Below, piece after piece: positions 1 through 8,581 of a stretch of 64,000 nucleotides of DNA. The translations under genes were made by a program, and so were the position numbers. Position 1 is the first letter of the stretch, and every line of letters starts with the position of its first letter. Origin of the DNA: GCA-003244245 sp050699875 (GTDB lineage: Bacteria; Actinomycetota; Actinomycetes; Mycobacteriales; Pseudonocardiaceae); assembly GCA_050699875.1 (NCBI GenBank), contig JBOHFX010000013.1, positions 13,250-77,249 on the forward strand, written 5' to 3'. The notes under the pieces are model-generated. The model was not told the origin of the DNA, searched no databases, and worked only from the letters and a program-made list of their open reading frames with translations.

Positions 1-323
1 TCTTCCTATCCGCGGCTCGGCCGGCCGCACTGCGAGAGCAGCTGCTGGCCGGCTATCCACCTCAGACCCCAGCAGTCGTCGTCGCGAAGGCCAGCCGGCC
101 GGACCAGACTGTGATCACCACTACGGTCGACGGCCTCGCCGAGGCGGTGACGGCATCCGGCATTCGCACTGCCGCGCTGGTGCTGGTCGGACCCGCGCTG
201 GCCGGCGGCGGCGAACGTAGCCGGCTGTACGACCCCGCTTACTCGCACGGCTGCCGCCGCCGCTCGACACCAGGCAGCACCATCGGCCGGCCGATCCCCG
301 CCCCCAAGCGCAGGCTCCCGTGA
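1..323 (+). CDS. cobM: Precorrin-4 C11-methyltransferase, C-terminal part
   Basis: CobM is the SAM-dependent methylase that methylates C-11 of the corrin macrocycle during cobalamin synthesis; it is a soluble enzyme. Only the last 106 codons are in the window (reading frame from base 3) and the start lies upstream. Visible are the C-terminal domain of the tetrapyrrole methylase fold, with YPPQTPAVVVAKASRPDQ followed by the strand ALVLVGPAL, and the RLYDPAYSHG motif found near the end of CobM proteins. About 20 basic/proline-rich residues follow that motif, longer than is usual. It is the first visible gene of a plus-strand cobalamin operon, and cobJ follows after a 13-codon reading frame. The family is clear from the motif; only the 5' end is unknown. 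Confidence 0.9.
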   Translation, partial: FLSAARPAALREQLLAGYPPQTPAVVVAKASRPDQTVITTTVDGLAEAVTASGIRTAALVLVGPALAGGGERSRLYDPAYSHGCRRRSTPGSTIGRPIPAPKRRLP

Positions 324-325
324 CT

Positions 326-367
326 ATGACCGCCGACGTAATCCCTCCCGCGGAGGCGGCGTCGTGA
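326..367 (+). CDS. Putative 13-residue coupling minicistron between cobM and cobJ
   Basis: This reading frame is too short for normal gene calling and encodes MTADVIPPAEAAS. The ATG lies two bases after the cobM stop, and the TGA overlaps the cobJ GTG as GTGA. The codons for Ala-Glu-Ala (GCGGAGGCG) contain the GGAGG that serves as the cobJ ribosome-binding site. CCTCC five bases earlier can pair with GGAGG (CCTCC-CGC-GGAGG), so the site may be hidden until a ribosome reads through. Three related frames occur at other cob junctions (1113-1154, 11584-11622, 11546-11587). The layout is read directly from the sequence; translation and function are inferred. Confidence 0.5.
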   Translation: MTADVIPPAEAAS

Positions 368-1116
368 CCGCTGGGATGCTCACCGTGGTCGGGCTGGGAC
401 CGGGCGATGCGGCGCATCGCACTCGGGCTGCTGAGGAAGCCGTCCGCGATGCGCAGATCGTCCTGGGGTACGAGGCATATCTGACGGCCTGCGCCGACCT
501 CACCGGCCCGCACCAGTGTGTGCTGCCGAGCAGGATCGGAGCCGAACAGCAGCGTGCCGAGTACGCGGTAGATGCGGCGGCCGGCGGTGCGCGCGTGGCG
601 CTGGTGTCCTCCGGCGACGCAGGGATCTATGGGATGGCTTCGTCGGCGCTGGCCGTCGCCGCCGCGCTACCACCAGGGCGGCGACCGGCGGTGCGGGTGG
701 TGCCAGGCATCACGGCAGCTGTCGCCGCGGGAGCGCTGCTCGGAGCCCCGCTGGCCCGTGACTTCGCCTGCTTGACGTTGTCCGATGTGCTGGCCCCCTG
801 GGAGGCAGTGGAGGCGCGGCTACGCGCAGTGGCCGCCGCCGATCTGGTCCTCGCGCTGTACAACCCGCGCTCGCGCGGACGGTCGTGGCAGCTCGGTAAG
901 GCCCGTGATGTCCTGGCCGAGTACCGGCCCGGCGACACCCCAGTTGGGCTGGTCACCGATGCGGCGCGAGATGGCGAGCTGGTGGAGCTCACCACTCTGG
1001 CCACGATGGACCCAGCTTCGGCTGGGATGCACACCGTGGTGGTCGTCGGCGCTGCGGGCACCAGCCGCCTCGGCGACTGGCTGGTGACTGCACGGTCACT
1101 GGGTACGCAGCGGTGA
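364..1116 (+). CDS. cobJ: Precorrin-3B C17-methyltransferase
   Basis: CobJ (CbiH in the anaerobic route) methylates C-17 and drives ring contraction of the corrin precursor, using SAM. The protein has 250 residues, normal for a stand-alone CobJ; in mycobacteria it is fused to CobI, here it is separate. The N-terminal GLGPGD loop (residues 10-15) and VSSGDAGIYG (residues 81-90) are the SAM-binding signatures of the tetrapyrrole methylase family, and LYNPRS lies in the C-terminal half. The GTG start at 364 is chosen because GGAGG lies 8-9 bases upstream and because it overlaps the stop of the upstream minicistron. The gene is translationally linked to cobA by another minicistron. Confidence 0.93.
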   Translation: MTAGMLTVVGLGPGDAAHRTRAAEEAVRDAQIVLGYEAYLTACADLTGPHQCVLPSRIGAEQQRAEYAVDAAAGGARVALVSSGDAGIYGMASSALAVAAALPPGRRPAVRVVPGITAAVAAGALLGAPLARDFACLTLSDVLAPWEAVEARLRAVAAADLVLALYNPRSRGRSWQLGKARDVLAEYRPGDTPVGLVTDAARDGELVELTTLATMDPASAGMHTVVVVGAAGTSRLGDWLVTARSLGTQR

Positions 1117-1154
1117 CCGCCGACGCACGTGGTCCCGCGGAGGCGGCATCGTGA
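1113..1154 (+). CDS. Putative 13-residue coupling minicistron between cobJ and cobA
   Basis: A GTG overlapping the cobJ stop (GTGA) opens a frame encoding MTADARGPAEAAS, whose TGA overlaps the cobA GTG (GTGA). It matches the frame at 326-367 at both ends (MTAD and PAEAAS) and differs only in the middle. GGAGG inside the Ala-Glu-Ala codons is the cobA ribosome-binding site. CCTCC-GGAGG pairing is weaker here, since only TCC-CGC-GGA remains. The module ends are nearly identical in DNA to the first copy, which points to duplication. Translation is not proven. Confidence 0.5.
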   Translation: MTADARGPAEAAS

Positions 1155-1873
1155 CCGTTCACCTTGTGGGTGCAGGGCCTGGCGACCCGCAGCTGCTCAC
1201 CCGACGCGGCGCCGCACTGCTGGCACAAGCCGAGCATGTCGTCTACGACCGCCCTTCGATGGAGGAGATTCTGGCGCTCGCCCCCAGCGCTACCCGGCAC
1301 TGCGTCGGAAAGCAGGGCTCTACTCCCGCTCCCCCACAACATGAGGTCAACGCCCTGCTCATCGAACTTGGCCGGACTGGGGCATGCGTGGTGCGGCTCA
1401 AGGCCGGTGATCCGTTCGTGGTGTCCCGCGGGAGCGAAGAGGCAGTGGCGTTGGCTCTCGCCGGGGTCGATGTCGACGTGGTATCGGGAGTGTCCGCAGC
1501 GGTGGCCGCGCCCGCGGCGGCCGGTATTCCGGTGATGGTTCGGCACCTGTCCCGTACGCTCACCGTAGTCGCCGGCAACGACGACGTCGACGACATCGAC
1601 TGGGACGCCGTGGCGCGCCTGGGTGGCACCGTAGTGCTGCTCACCGTGCGCGCGGCGCTGCGCCGGGTGATCGCCGCGCTGCTGGCGGGTGGTATGCCCG
1701 GCGACACCCCGGTCGCCGCGATCAGCGCTGCCAGCCGCCCACGCCAACGAACCGTCCGCGGCACCCTCGCCCAGCCGCCGTCAGCGCGGCTGCCCGCACC
1801 GCTGACCGTGGTGATCGGCGATGTTGCCCGGCTGGACGTCACGGCGTACGAGGTGTGCTGTGCACATTCCTGA
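1151..1873 (+). CDS. cobA: Uroporphyrinogen-III C-methyltransferase (SUMT)
   Basis: SUMT transfers two methyl groups from SAM to C-2 and C-7 of uroporphyrinogen III to give precorrin-2, the entry step to corrins and sirohaem. It has 240 residues, about normal for a stand-alone enzyme without a CysG-type dehydrogenase domain. GAGPGDPQLLT (residues 7-17) is the glycine-rich SAM loop, and VRLKAGDPFVVSRGSEEA (81-98) is the second signature. That block deviates from the usual KGGDPFVFGRGGEE at several positions, and the N-terminal motif reads YDRPS, so this is a divergent member. The GTG start is supported by GGAGG upstream and by GTGA overlap with the minicistron. Its last 14 bases overlap cbiM. 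Confidence 0.88.
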   Translation: MTVHLVGAGPGDPQLLTRRGAALLAQAEHVVYDRPSMEEILALAPSATRHCVGKQGSTPAPPQHEVNALLIELGRTGACVVRLKAGDPFVVSRGSEEAVALALAGVDVDVVSGVSAAVAAPAAAGIPVMVRHLSRTLTVVAGNDDVDDIDWDAVARLGGTVVLLTVRAALRRVIAALLAGGMPGDTPVAAISAASRPRQRTVRGTLAQPPSARLPAPLTVVIGDVARLDVTAYEVCCAHS

Positions 1874-2501
1874 CGGCTTCGTTTCACCCGCGGTCGCGAT
1901 CGCCGGCGCCGCAGTGGCCGTTGGCGGGCTCGGGCTGTGCGTGCGACGGGCCCATCTTGACATCATCGAGCGACAGCTGCCGTTGGCCGGGCTTGCCGCA
2001 GCGTTCTTCTTGGTTCTGGAGGCTCCGATCATCCCGGTGGCAGTGGGCACCAGCGGGCACCTGCTCGGCGGCACGCTGGCCGTGGCACTGCTCGGGCCGT
2101 GGCTCGGACCGGTGGTGATCACGGTCGTTACCGTGGTCCAGGCATTGTTCGCCGGCGATGGCGGACTGTCCACGCTCGGCGTCAACGTAGTCAACTTGGC
2201 CTTGGTGCCGGCGGTGGTGGGCTACCCCGTGCTGCTTGGGCTGCGGCGGGTGTTTCCTCAGGGAGTCACGGGTACGACGGTGGCCGCCGGGGTCGCGGCT
2301 GCAGTGTCGGTGCTCACCGCGGCGGCGCTGTTCACCGCGGAATACGCAATAGGCGGCGCCGCCGGGGTGCCGTTGCGCACCGTCGCCGTCTCTACCATCG
2401 GGGTGTACGCGCTGGTCGCAGTCCTCGAGGGGGTGGTCACCGCGCTGGTGGTGCGGGGATTGCTCGCGTTGCGCGCCGACCTCGTCCGGGTGGGGTCATG
2501 A
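1860..2501 (+). CDS. cbiM: Cobalt ECF transporter substrate-binding membrane subunit CbiM
   Basis: CbiM is the substrate-specific membrane protein of the cobalt ECF importer. The GTG start at 1860 gives the hallmark N-terminus M-H-I-P-D-G, in which His2 is a metal ligand once the leader Met positions it; the frame is open upstream but that would bury the motif. GTSGHLLGG (residues 63-71) supplies the conserved internal His67, and a later block contains GDGGLSTLGVN. Several hydrophobic helices fill the 213 residues. It overlaps cobA by 14 bases and its TGA overlaps the cbiQ ATG (ATGA). No cbiN-like gene lies between cbiM and cbiQ, so this is an N-less arrangement. Confidence 0.92.
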   Translation: MHIPDGFVSPAVAIAGAAVAVGGLGLCVRRAHLDIIERQLPLAGLAAAFFLVLEAPIIPVAVGTSGHLLGGTLAVALLGPWLGPVVITVVTVVQALFAGDGGLSTLGVNVVNLALVPAVVGYPVLLGLRRVFPQGVTGTTVAAGVAAAVSVLTAAALFTAEYAIGGAAGVPLRTVAVSTIGVYALVAVLEGVVTALVVRGLLALRADLVRVGS

Positions 2502-3250
2502 GTTCGACCCACCAAACACTGCTGGTGGCCGCCGACACCCCGGTGCACCGGATGGCCCCGCAGTGCAAGGTGGCTGCCACCGGCCTGTTCGTGCTCGCCG
2601 TAGCGGCCACTCCGGCCGGCTCATACTGGTCCTACCTGTGGTACCTGCTGCTGCTGGCCGCGGTCGCCGCGCTGGCCCGGCTGCCGCCGCTGACCCTGCT
2701 CCGCCGGCTGCTGGTGGAGGTGCCGTTTGTGCTGTTCGTACTAGTGCTGCCAGTTCTTGGTGGGCCGCCTCAACTGACCGTGCTCGGGTTCGACCTATCG
2801 GTTCCCGGGTCGCACGCCGCGGCAACGATCGTGCTCAAGGCGACATTCGGACTGCTCGCCACGGGGATCCTGGCCGCGACCACGCCGCTGCCGGAGATCA
2901 TCACCGGATTGGAGCGGTTGCATGTGCCGCGGGTGTTCACCGCGGTCGCGGCGTTCATGGTCCGCTACATCGAGGTGCTGGCGGCCGAGCTGGCGAGAAT
3001 GCGTACCGCGGCGGCCTGCCGGGGTGGGAACCCACGCTGGCTCTGGCAGGTCCGCGATGTGACGGCCGGGCTCGGCGCGCTGGTCGTCCGCTCCTTCGAA
3101 CGCGGCGAGCGGGTATACCTCGCGATGGCCTCGCGCGGCTATACCGGGACCTTGCCGACCGAGCTGACCGGCACCGCCGCGTCTCGAGCGGCATGGGCGG
3201 CCGCGCTGACCGTGCCGGCGCTCGCCGGTGTCGGGACGGTCCTGGCATGA
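2498..3250 (+). CDS. cbiQ: Cobalt ECF transporter transmembrane subunit CbiQ
   Basis: CbiQ is the T component that links the substrate subunit CbiM to the ATPase CbiO in the membrane. The ATG at 2498 overlaps the cbiM stop (ATGA) and gives 250 residues, the family's normal length. Hydrophobic segments occur around residues 25-60, 65-90 and 105-130. Near the C-terminus are the two coupling motifs with conserved Ala-x-x-x-Gly spacing, here AACRGG and AMASRGY, which in this family sit in cytoplasmic helices that contact the ATPase. The stop overlaps the start of the fused cbiX-cbiO gene (ATGA), so stoichiometric translation is likely. Confidence 0.93.
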   Translation: MSSTHQTLLVAADTPVHRMAPQCKVAATGLFVLAVAATPAGSYWSYLWYLLLLAAVAALARLPPLTLLRRLLVEVPFVLFVLVLPVLGGPPQLTVLGFDLSVPGSHAAATIVLKATFGLLATGILAATTPLPEIITGLERLHVPRVFTAVAAFMVRYIEVLAAELARMRTAAACRGGNPRWLWQVRDVTAGLGALVVRSFERGERVYLAMASRGYTGTLPTELTGTAASRAAWAAALTVPALAGVGTVLA

Positions 3251-4947
3251 CCGTCAAACCAGCGATGCTGGTGGTGGGGCACGGCAGCCGGGATGCCGAC
3301 GGGGTGGACCAGTTCTGGGAACTGGCCACCATGATCCGTGCCACCGGAGGCGAGTTGATGACCGGGTTCGGCTTCATCGAATTGGCCTCGCCGACCGTTG
3401 ACGAGGCCATCGACGAGCTGGTCGCCCGCGGCGCCACCGAGATCGTCAGCGTGCCGCTGGTGCTGCTGGCCGCCGGGCACCTGAAGAACGACGGTCCCGC
3501 GGCGCTGGCCCGGGCCAGGACCCGGCATCTGGAGGTGCACTTCACCCTGGCCCGCGACCTGGGCATCGAGCCGCATGTCCTGGACATCGCGGCGGATCGG
3601 ATCCGGGACGCGGCTGGGGACGCCGACCCAGAGAAGTTGGGGGTGGCGCTGATCGGGCGAGGGTCCAGTGACCCGGACGCGTGCGCGGACCTGTGGAAGA
3701 TCAGCCGGTTGCTGGCCGATGGGCGCGGATTGGGCATTGTCGAGCCCGGGTTCGTCTCCGTCGCCAGGCCCTCGGTGCCCGAAACCCTGGAACGGCTGCG
3801 GCTGCTCGGTGCCGGTACCGCGGTGGTCACTCCGCTGTTCCTGTTCCCCGGGGTGCTGCTGAACCGGATCTACACCGAGGCGGCCGCGTGGGCGCAGAAC
3901 CACCCCGAGGTCGAGGTCCGCGGCGCCGGCCACCTGGGGCCCGACCCGCGGCTGGCTCGGCTGGTGCTGGAACGCTACCGGGAGGCGCGGGCCGGCGATG
4001 TGCGGATGAACTGCGACCTGTGTGCCTACCGGGTCCAGCTGCCCGGGTACGAGTCCAAAGTAGGCACCCCGATCTCGCTGACCCTGCACGGCGACGGCCC
4101 GGCCGTTGGCTCGCGGCGGGCCCGCCGGGCGAGCCGCGCACCCGCCCCAGCTCCGCAGATCCGTCGCGGGCGGTTCATCGGCTCCCGGGCCGGCTCGCAG
4201 CCTGCCGGCGAGCATGCCGCGATCGAGGTGCAGGATCTCGATTTCGCCTACCCGGACGGCCGCAAGGTGCTGTCCGGGGTGTCAATGCGTGTGCAAGCCG
4301 GTGAGCGAGTGGCCCTGCTTGGCCCGAACGGAGCCGGCAAGACGTCGCTGGTGCTCCAACTCAACGGGGTACTCACGCCGTCGGCGGGGTCGGTGTCTAT
4401 CGGCGGTGTGCAGGTCGGGCGGCGCACGCTCACCGAGGTTCGCAGGCGGGTCGGCGTGGTCTTCCAGGACCCGGATGATCAGCTGTTCACCCCCACCGTA
4501 GGGCGCGATGTGGCGTTCGGGCCGGCCCATCTCGGGTTGTCCGGCGCTGGCCTGGAGGCTCGGGTCGCCGAGGCGCTGTCCTATGTAGGGCTGGCCGATG
4601 CCGCCGACCGCCCGCCGCACCGGTTGTCCCTTGGCGAGCGGCGCCGCGCTGCGGTGGCCACGGTGCTGGCCATGCATCCTGAGATACTGGTGCTCGACGA
4701 GCCCACCGCCAACCTCGATCCAGCGGCCCGGCGGGAGTTCGCTGATCTGATCAAGCGGCTCGGCATGACGACGCTACTGGTCACTCACGACCTGCCCTAC
4801 GCCCTGGAGCTGTGCCCGCGCGCGCTGGTGATCGATCACGGGCAGATCGTCGCCGACGGGCCCATCCGGGAGGTGCTGTCCGACCCCGGCTTCATGAGCG
4901 CCCACCGGCTGGAGCTACCCGCCGGCTTCAACCCGCTGGGAGCCTGA
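3247..4947 (+). CDS. cbiX-cbiO: Fusion of sirohydrochlorin cobaltochelatase (CbiX) and cobalt transporter ATPase (CbiO)
   Basis: One uninterrupted 566-residue frame carries two activities. Residues 1-270 match CbiX, which inserts Co2+ into sirohydrochlorin: VVGHGSRD at the N-terminus, LIGRGSSD in the second repeat, LFPGVLLNRI, and the C-terminal MNCDLCAYR segment with a Cys pair. A basic, Pro/Ala-rich linker (about 280-325) follows. Residues 326-566 are an ABC ATPase of the CbiO type: Walker A GPNGAGKT from residue 360, Q-loop FQDPDDQLF, signature LSLGERRR near 460 and Walker B ILVLDEPTA near 480, with the switch His in LLVTHDL. The ATG overlaps the cbiQ stop. No in-frame stop separates the domains; an internal GTG at 4228 exists but lacks a good ribosome site. 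Physical coupling of cobalt import and insertion is an inference. Confidence 0.92.
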   Translation: MTVKPAMLVVGHGSRDADGVDQFWELATMIRATGGELMTGFGFIELASPTVDEAIDELVARGATEIVSVPLVLLAAGHLKNDGPAALARARTRHLEVHFTLARDLGIEPHVLDIAADRIRDAAGDADPEKLGVALIGRGSSDPDACADLWKISRLLADGRGLGIVEPGFVSVARPSVPETLERLRLLGAGTAVVTPLFLFPGVLLNRIYTEAAAWAQNHPEVEVRGAGHLGPDPRLARLVLERYREARAGDVRMNCDLCAYRVQLPGYESKVGTPISLTLHGDGPAVGSRRARRASRAPAPAPQIRRGRFIGSRAGSQPAGEHAAIEVQDLDFAYPDGRKVLSGVSMRVQAGERVALLGPNGAGKTSLVLQLNGVLTPSAGSVSIGGVQVGRRTLTEVRRRVGVVFQDPDDQLFTPTVGRDVAFGPAHLGLSGAGLEARVAEALSYVGLADAADRPPHRLSLGERRRAAVATVLAMHPEILVLDEPTANLDPAARREFADLIKRLGMTTLLVTHDLPYALELCPRALVIDHGQIVADGPIREVLSDPGFMSAHRLELPAGFNPLGA

Positions 4948-5029
4948 TCCACGCGGGGGGAGGTCAGCTGATCTTGTCATTCCCTTGGCCATGTCCAGCT
5001 CCTTCGCGAAACCCTTGTACAGCAGAGCG

Positions 5030-5049
5030 GGCCGGTTACCCGACCGGCC
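5030..5049. terminator. Stem-loop between convergent cbiX-cbiO and the membrane-protein gene
   Basis: GGCCGGT and ACCGGCC form a perfect 7-bp stem around a 6-base loop in the gap between the cbiX-cbiO stop (4947) and the 3' end of the minus-strand gene (5076). There is no T-tract on either side. The position between convergent genes suggests a bidirectional terminator. Confidence 0.4.
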
Positions 5050-5075
5050 TGGGCCCCCGCTGGATGCCGCGTTCA

Positions 5076-5618
5076 TCATGATGACCGTCCGGTGCTGGTC
5101 GGCGCTGCCAGCGCCACCTCCCGCGACTGCACACCGACCGGAGATCTGTTCAGGGAAAAGAGAGCCAGCAGGAAAAAGAGGTATGAGACTATGTCGAGTG
5201 GCTCTCGGAACCAGGTCCAATACGTCCAACTCGCGACGCTCGATGACAACTCCGCAGATGGTGATGAATCGAGGGGAATTTCTTGAAACGCGAGCATCTC
5301 CGGGATGAAGAATAGGCCGCTCCAAGCGCGCATCACGATGTAGGAGCCGAGCCCGATCAAAAGCAGGCGGCGAACATTGACGTCTCGCCAAGTCAAGACG
5401 AGCGAAAGGACGACGAAGACCGTGATAGCGGCGTGGACAGGTATCCAGAAGTTCTGAAGGGGCACTCCCGTGCCGGGCTGGATGATGGAGAAAGACGATG
5501 GCGGCGAGGCGCTCCATATAGGTGTAAGCACAGTCTGCTCGTAAAGTCCGCCACCGACTGCGCCGGCCATCGAGAGGCACAAAAGGATGAGAGATCCTCG
5601 TGCCACGATGGGCTTCAT
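5076..5618 (-). CDS. Four-helix integral membrane protein of unknown function (DUF1772-like)
   Basis: The 180-residue product has about four membrane segments: residues 8-25, 60-80, 85-105 and 145-165. The pattern GGLYEQTVLTPIW near the N-terminus and QNFWIPVHA before the second helix recalls DUF1772-type membrane proteins, whose role is unknown outside a few anthrone-oxygenase-like members. The ATG is backed by AGGGAGA eight bases upstream. Base composition is clearly less GC-rich than in the neighbouring cob genes and many codons end in A or T, which suggests acquisition from elsewhere. It is divergent from the LAL regulator at 5740 and convergent with cbiX-cbiO. No cobalamin function is suggested by its sequence. 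Confidence 0.65.
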   Translation of the reverse strand: MKPIVARGSLILLCLSMAGAVGGGLYEQTVLTPIWSASPPSSFSIIQPGTGVPLQNFWIPVHAAITVFVVLSLVLTWRDVNVRRLLLIGLGSYIVMRAWSGLFFIPEMLAFQEIPLDSSPSAELSSSVASWTYWTWFREPLDIVSYLFFLLALFSLNRSPVGVQSREVALAAPTSTGRSS

Positions 5619-5739
5619 TGTTTCTCCCTGGTCGCTGCTGCGTTCGATGACGTGTCCAGCGTCGCGCGCGGCGGCCGGGTCGTGCTTCGGGAAGATGCCT
5701 TATTTGCCTCCTCAGATCTCGGCGACGCGGTCTCCTACT

Positions 5740-8581
5740 GTGGACAGCGTGAGGTCCGAGGGTTTCGTGGGACGCCGCGAGCAGCTGACGGCGCTGGATA
5801 AGGCCGTCCGGCAGGCAGCGACTGGGCAGCCGCGGTTCGTGGTGTTCAGCGGCGACGCCGGAGTCGGCAAGACGCGGCTGATGGCTCACTTCGCCGATCG
5901 GGTCGAGGAAGCCGGCGTCCGGATCCTGCGCACCGGCTGCGTGGAACTCGGATCTGCGGGGTCTACCGCTGGTCCCGGCGAAGACCGCGCTGCGCCAGCT
6001 GGTCGATCAGATCGGTGTGGAGGCGCTGCGGCGGGCGCAGTCCGGCATCGATGTGTTGCTGCGACTGCTACCCGAGTTCGGCGCACCGGCGCAGGGTCCC
6101 GACGACCGGACCCGGCTGTTCGATCACTTTGGCGCCCTGCTGCAGCGGCTGGGCACCGAGCATCCACTGCTATGGCTCATCGACGACCTGCAATGGGCCG
6201 ACAGGTCCACCCGCGAGTTGCTCGGATTCCTGACTCGCACGCTGCGTGCCTCCCGGGTGCTGGTCGTGGCCGCCTACCGGGACGACGACCTGGACCGTGG
6301 TCACCCGCTGCGCGGGTTCCTTGCCGAGCTGCGGCGCCTCGATGGTGTTGCGTTGATCGAGCTGGCCGGATTCTCGAGAGCCGAGACAGCCCAGCTACTC
6401 GGCGGTGCGCCAGACGACCTGGTCGATCGGGTCTTCCGACGATCGGGTGGCAACCCGCTGTTCGCCGCCGAACTGGCGCAGGTGAACAACGGGGACAGTC
6501 TGCCCGGCAGCCTACGTGACCTGCTACTGCGGAGGGTCGGACAGCTCCCGGCGGATGCCCGCCAGGTCGTGGCTCGCGCGGCGATTTGCGGGCCAACAAT
6601 CACTCATGGGCTCCTGGCAGCGACCTCCGAGCTGGCAGAACCGGACTTGCTGGCAGCGCTCAGAGCGGCAGCGCATCTCGGTGTCCTGGTCCCAGACCAG
6701 ACCGGGTATGCATTCCGGCACTCGCTGTTGCGGGACGCGGTGGTCGATGAACTGCTACCCGCTGAGCGAGTTCAGCTACACCGGCGTTGTGCCGAGGTGT
6801 TGGTGGCCGACCCCGGTCTGGTGACGCCCGGCTCGCTGGCTGCCACGGTGGCATTTCACTGGCACCAGGCCGGCGATGACGCCAGGGCGCTGCCCGCCCT
6901 GCTGCGGGCGGCGCAGGACGCGCAACGGGTACCGGCGTTCGCCGAGCAGGCCCAGCTGCTCGACCGGGCCCTGCGGGTGTGGCCGAAGGTAACCGATGCG
7001 GATCAGATCTCCGGAACGAACCGGTTGGTCGTGTTCGAATCCGCGATAACGGCGGCTACCTTGGCTGGCGACGACTTGCTGACACTTGACCTGATCGACC
7101 GGGGATTGGAGATCGCCGACCCGGTGGCCGAACCGGTACGGGTGGCGATGCTCTTCGCGGCTCGGGGAATGGCGCTACACCAGCTCGGTCGTGACGGTGC
7201 GCTGGTCGCGGTCGATGAGTCGCTGCAGGTGCTGCCGCCGAGCGTCACTGCGGCGCGGGCCCGGGTGCTGGACTTCCTGGCCGCCATCCTCACGTTGCGC
7301 GGGCGCCCGCAACGTGCGCAGGCCGCCGCCGACGAGGCGATACGGATCGCCGGGCAGCTGGCTGCTCCCGATCTGGAGGCCGCGGCCCGTACCACCCTGG
7401 GTTGGGCGCTGACCCAGGCCGGTGACTACCGCGAGGCGCTGGAAATCCTGGAGACCACTCGCCTGCTTGCCGAGGGTGGTGCGGATCGCTGGCAGCTCGC
7501 GAGGATCTATCTCAACCTGGCTGGGGCGCAGCAGGGCCTCGGCCAGTACGAAGCGGCGATCGAGGCCGCACGCACCGGTCTGGACACCGCCAGGGCGGCC
7601 GGCGTTGAGCGCATCCTGGGGGTGATCTGCTACGTGCACCTCGCGTCCTCGCTGGCGGCGGTGGGCCACTGGGATGAGGCCGAGACGATGGCGATCAAGG
7701 GGCTTGAGCTCGACGCCTCGGCGACGCACGCCGCCGCGTTGCATGCTGTGCGGGCGGAGGTCGCTCTTGCCCGTGGTGATCTCGACGGGGCACGGGACGA
7801 GGTGTCGCGCGCGCCGTGGGCGCCGATGGTGGCTCGGCAGCAGGCTGAGACCGCGCTGCACGAGAACCGGATCACTGACGCCCGCCAGGCCGTCGCCGAG
7901 GCGTTGCGGATGGCCCGCGAACTCGGTGAACCATCGCAGCTCTGGGCGATCCTGACCACCGGAGCGCGGGTGCAGAGTCAGGCGCGCATCGGCACTCGCG
8001 TTGACCGCCATGGCGGAATCGTCAACGAGCTTCGCGCGGCAGCCGACCAGCTCCGGGCCGACTCGCCGGTGCTGTCAGCCTATGCCGCCCAGTTCGTCGC
8101 CGACCTGGGCGATGGTGGCTGGCCGGATGCCATCGCTGCCTGGGATGCGATCGGTCAGCCGTACCGGGCGGCATACGCGCGGTTGCGCGGCGCCCAGGCC
8201 GCCCTCGGGGATGGTGACCGCGCCACGGCGCTTGATTGGCTGCGGGCCGCCGCGGAGCAGGCTGGCCGGCTGGGTGCCGGGCCCTTACTTGACGAGATCC
8301 GGGTGCTCGCCCGCAGCGCGCATCTGCCCATTGACGCCGGGGGAACGGGCGACAAGCTCGGCACCCGGCGCCTCGGACTGACCGACCGCGAGATCGAGGT
8401 GCTCCGCCACATCGCCGCCGGACGGTCCAACAAGCAGATCGCCGCGGCGCTGTTCGTCAGCACGAAGACGGTCAGCGTGCACGTCTCCAACATCCTGGCC
8501 AAATTCGGCGTCGGCAGCCGGGGCGAGGCCGCCGCCACCGCCCACCGGCTCCGCTTATTCGACTCGGACGCCGCCAGCTGA
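5740..8581 (+). pseudogene. LAL-family LuxR regulator (AAA ATPase plus LuxR HTH), frameshifted
   Basis: Large ATP-binding LuxR-type regulators couple an NTPase/sensor region to a C-terminal helix-turn-helix. The first frame encodes EGFVGRREQLTALD and the Walker A loop GDAGVGKTRL, then breaks at bases 5958-5961, a run of four G. Removing one G joins it to the second frame, which continues GLPLVPAKTALRQLV, Walker B LLWLIDDLQWADRST, a long helical TPR-like middle and the C-terminal HTH LTDREIEVLRHIAAGRSNKQ. The repaired protein would have about 946 residues, normal for LAL proteins. Starts at 5740 (GTG), 5749 (GTG) or 5695 (ATG after GGGAAG) are possible. Either the gene is inactive, or the extra G is a sequencing error. 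Its 3' end overlaps the minus-strand gene by 27 bases. Confidence 0.8.

Noticed and set aside
4915..5889. 324-codon minus-strand frame over the 5-kb region
   Set aside because: It is in a different frame from the membrane protein that has a ribosome site and helices, and it has no recognisable domain.
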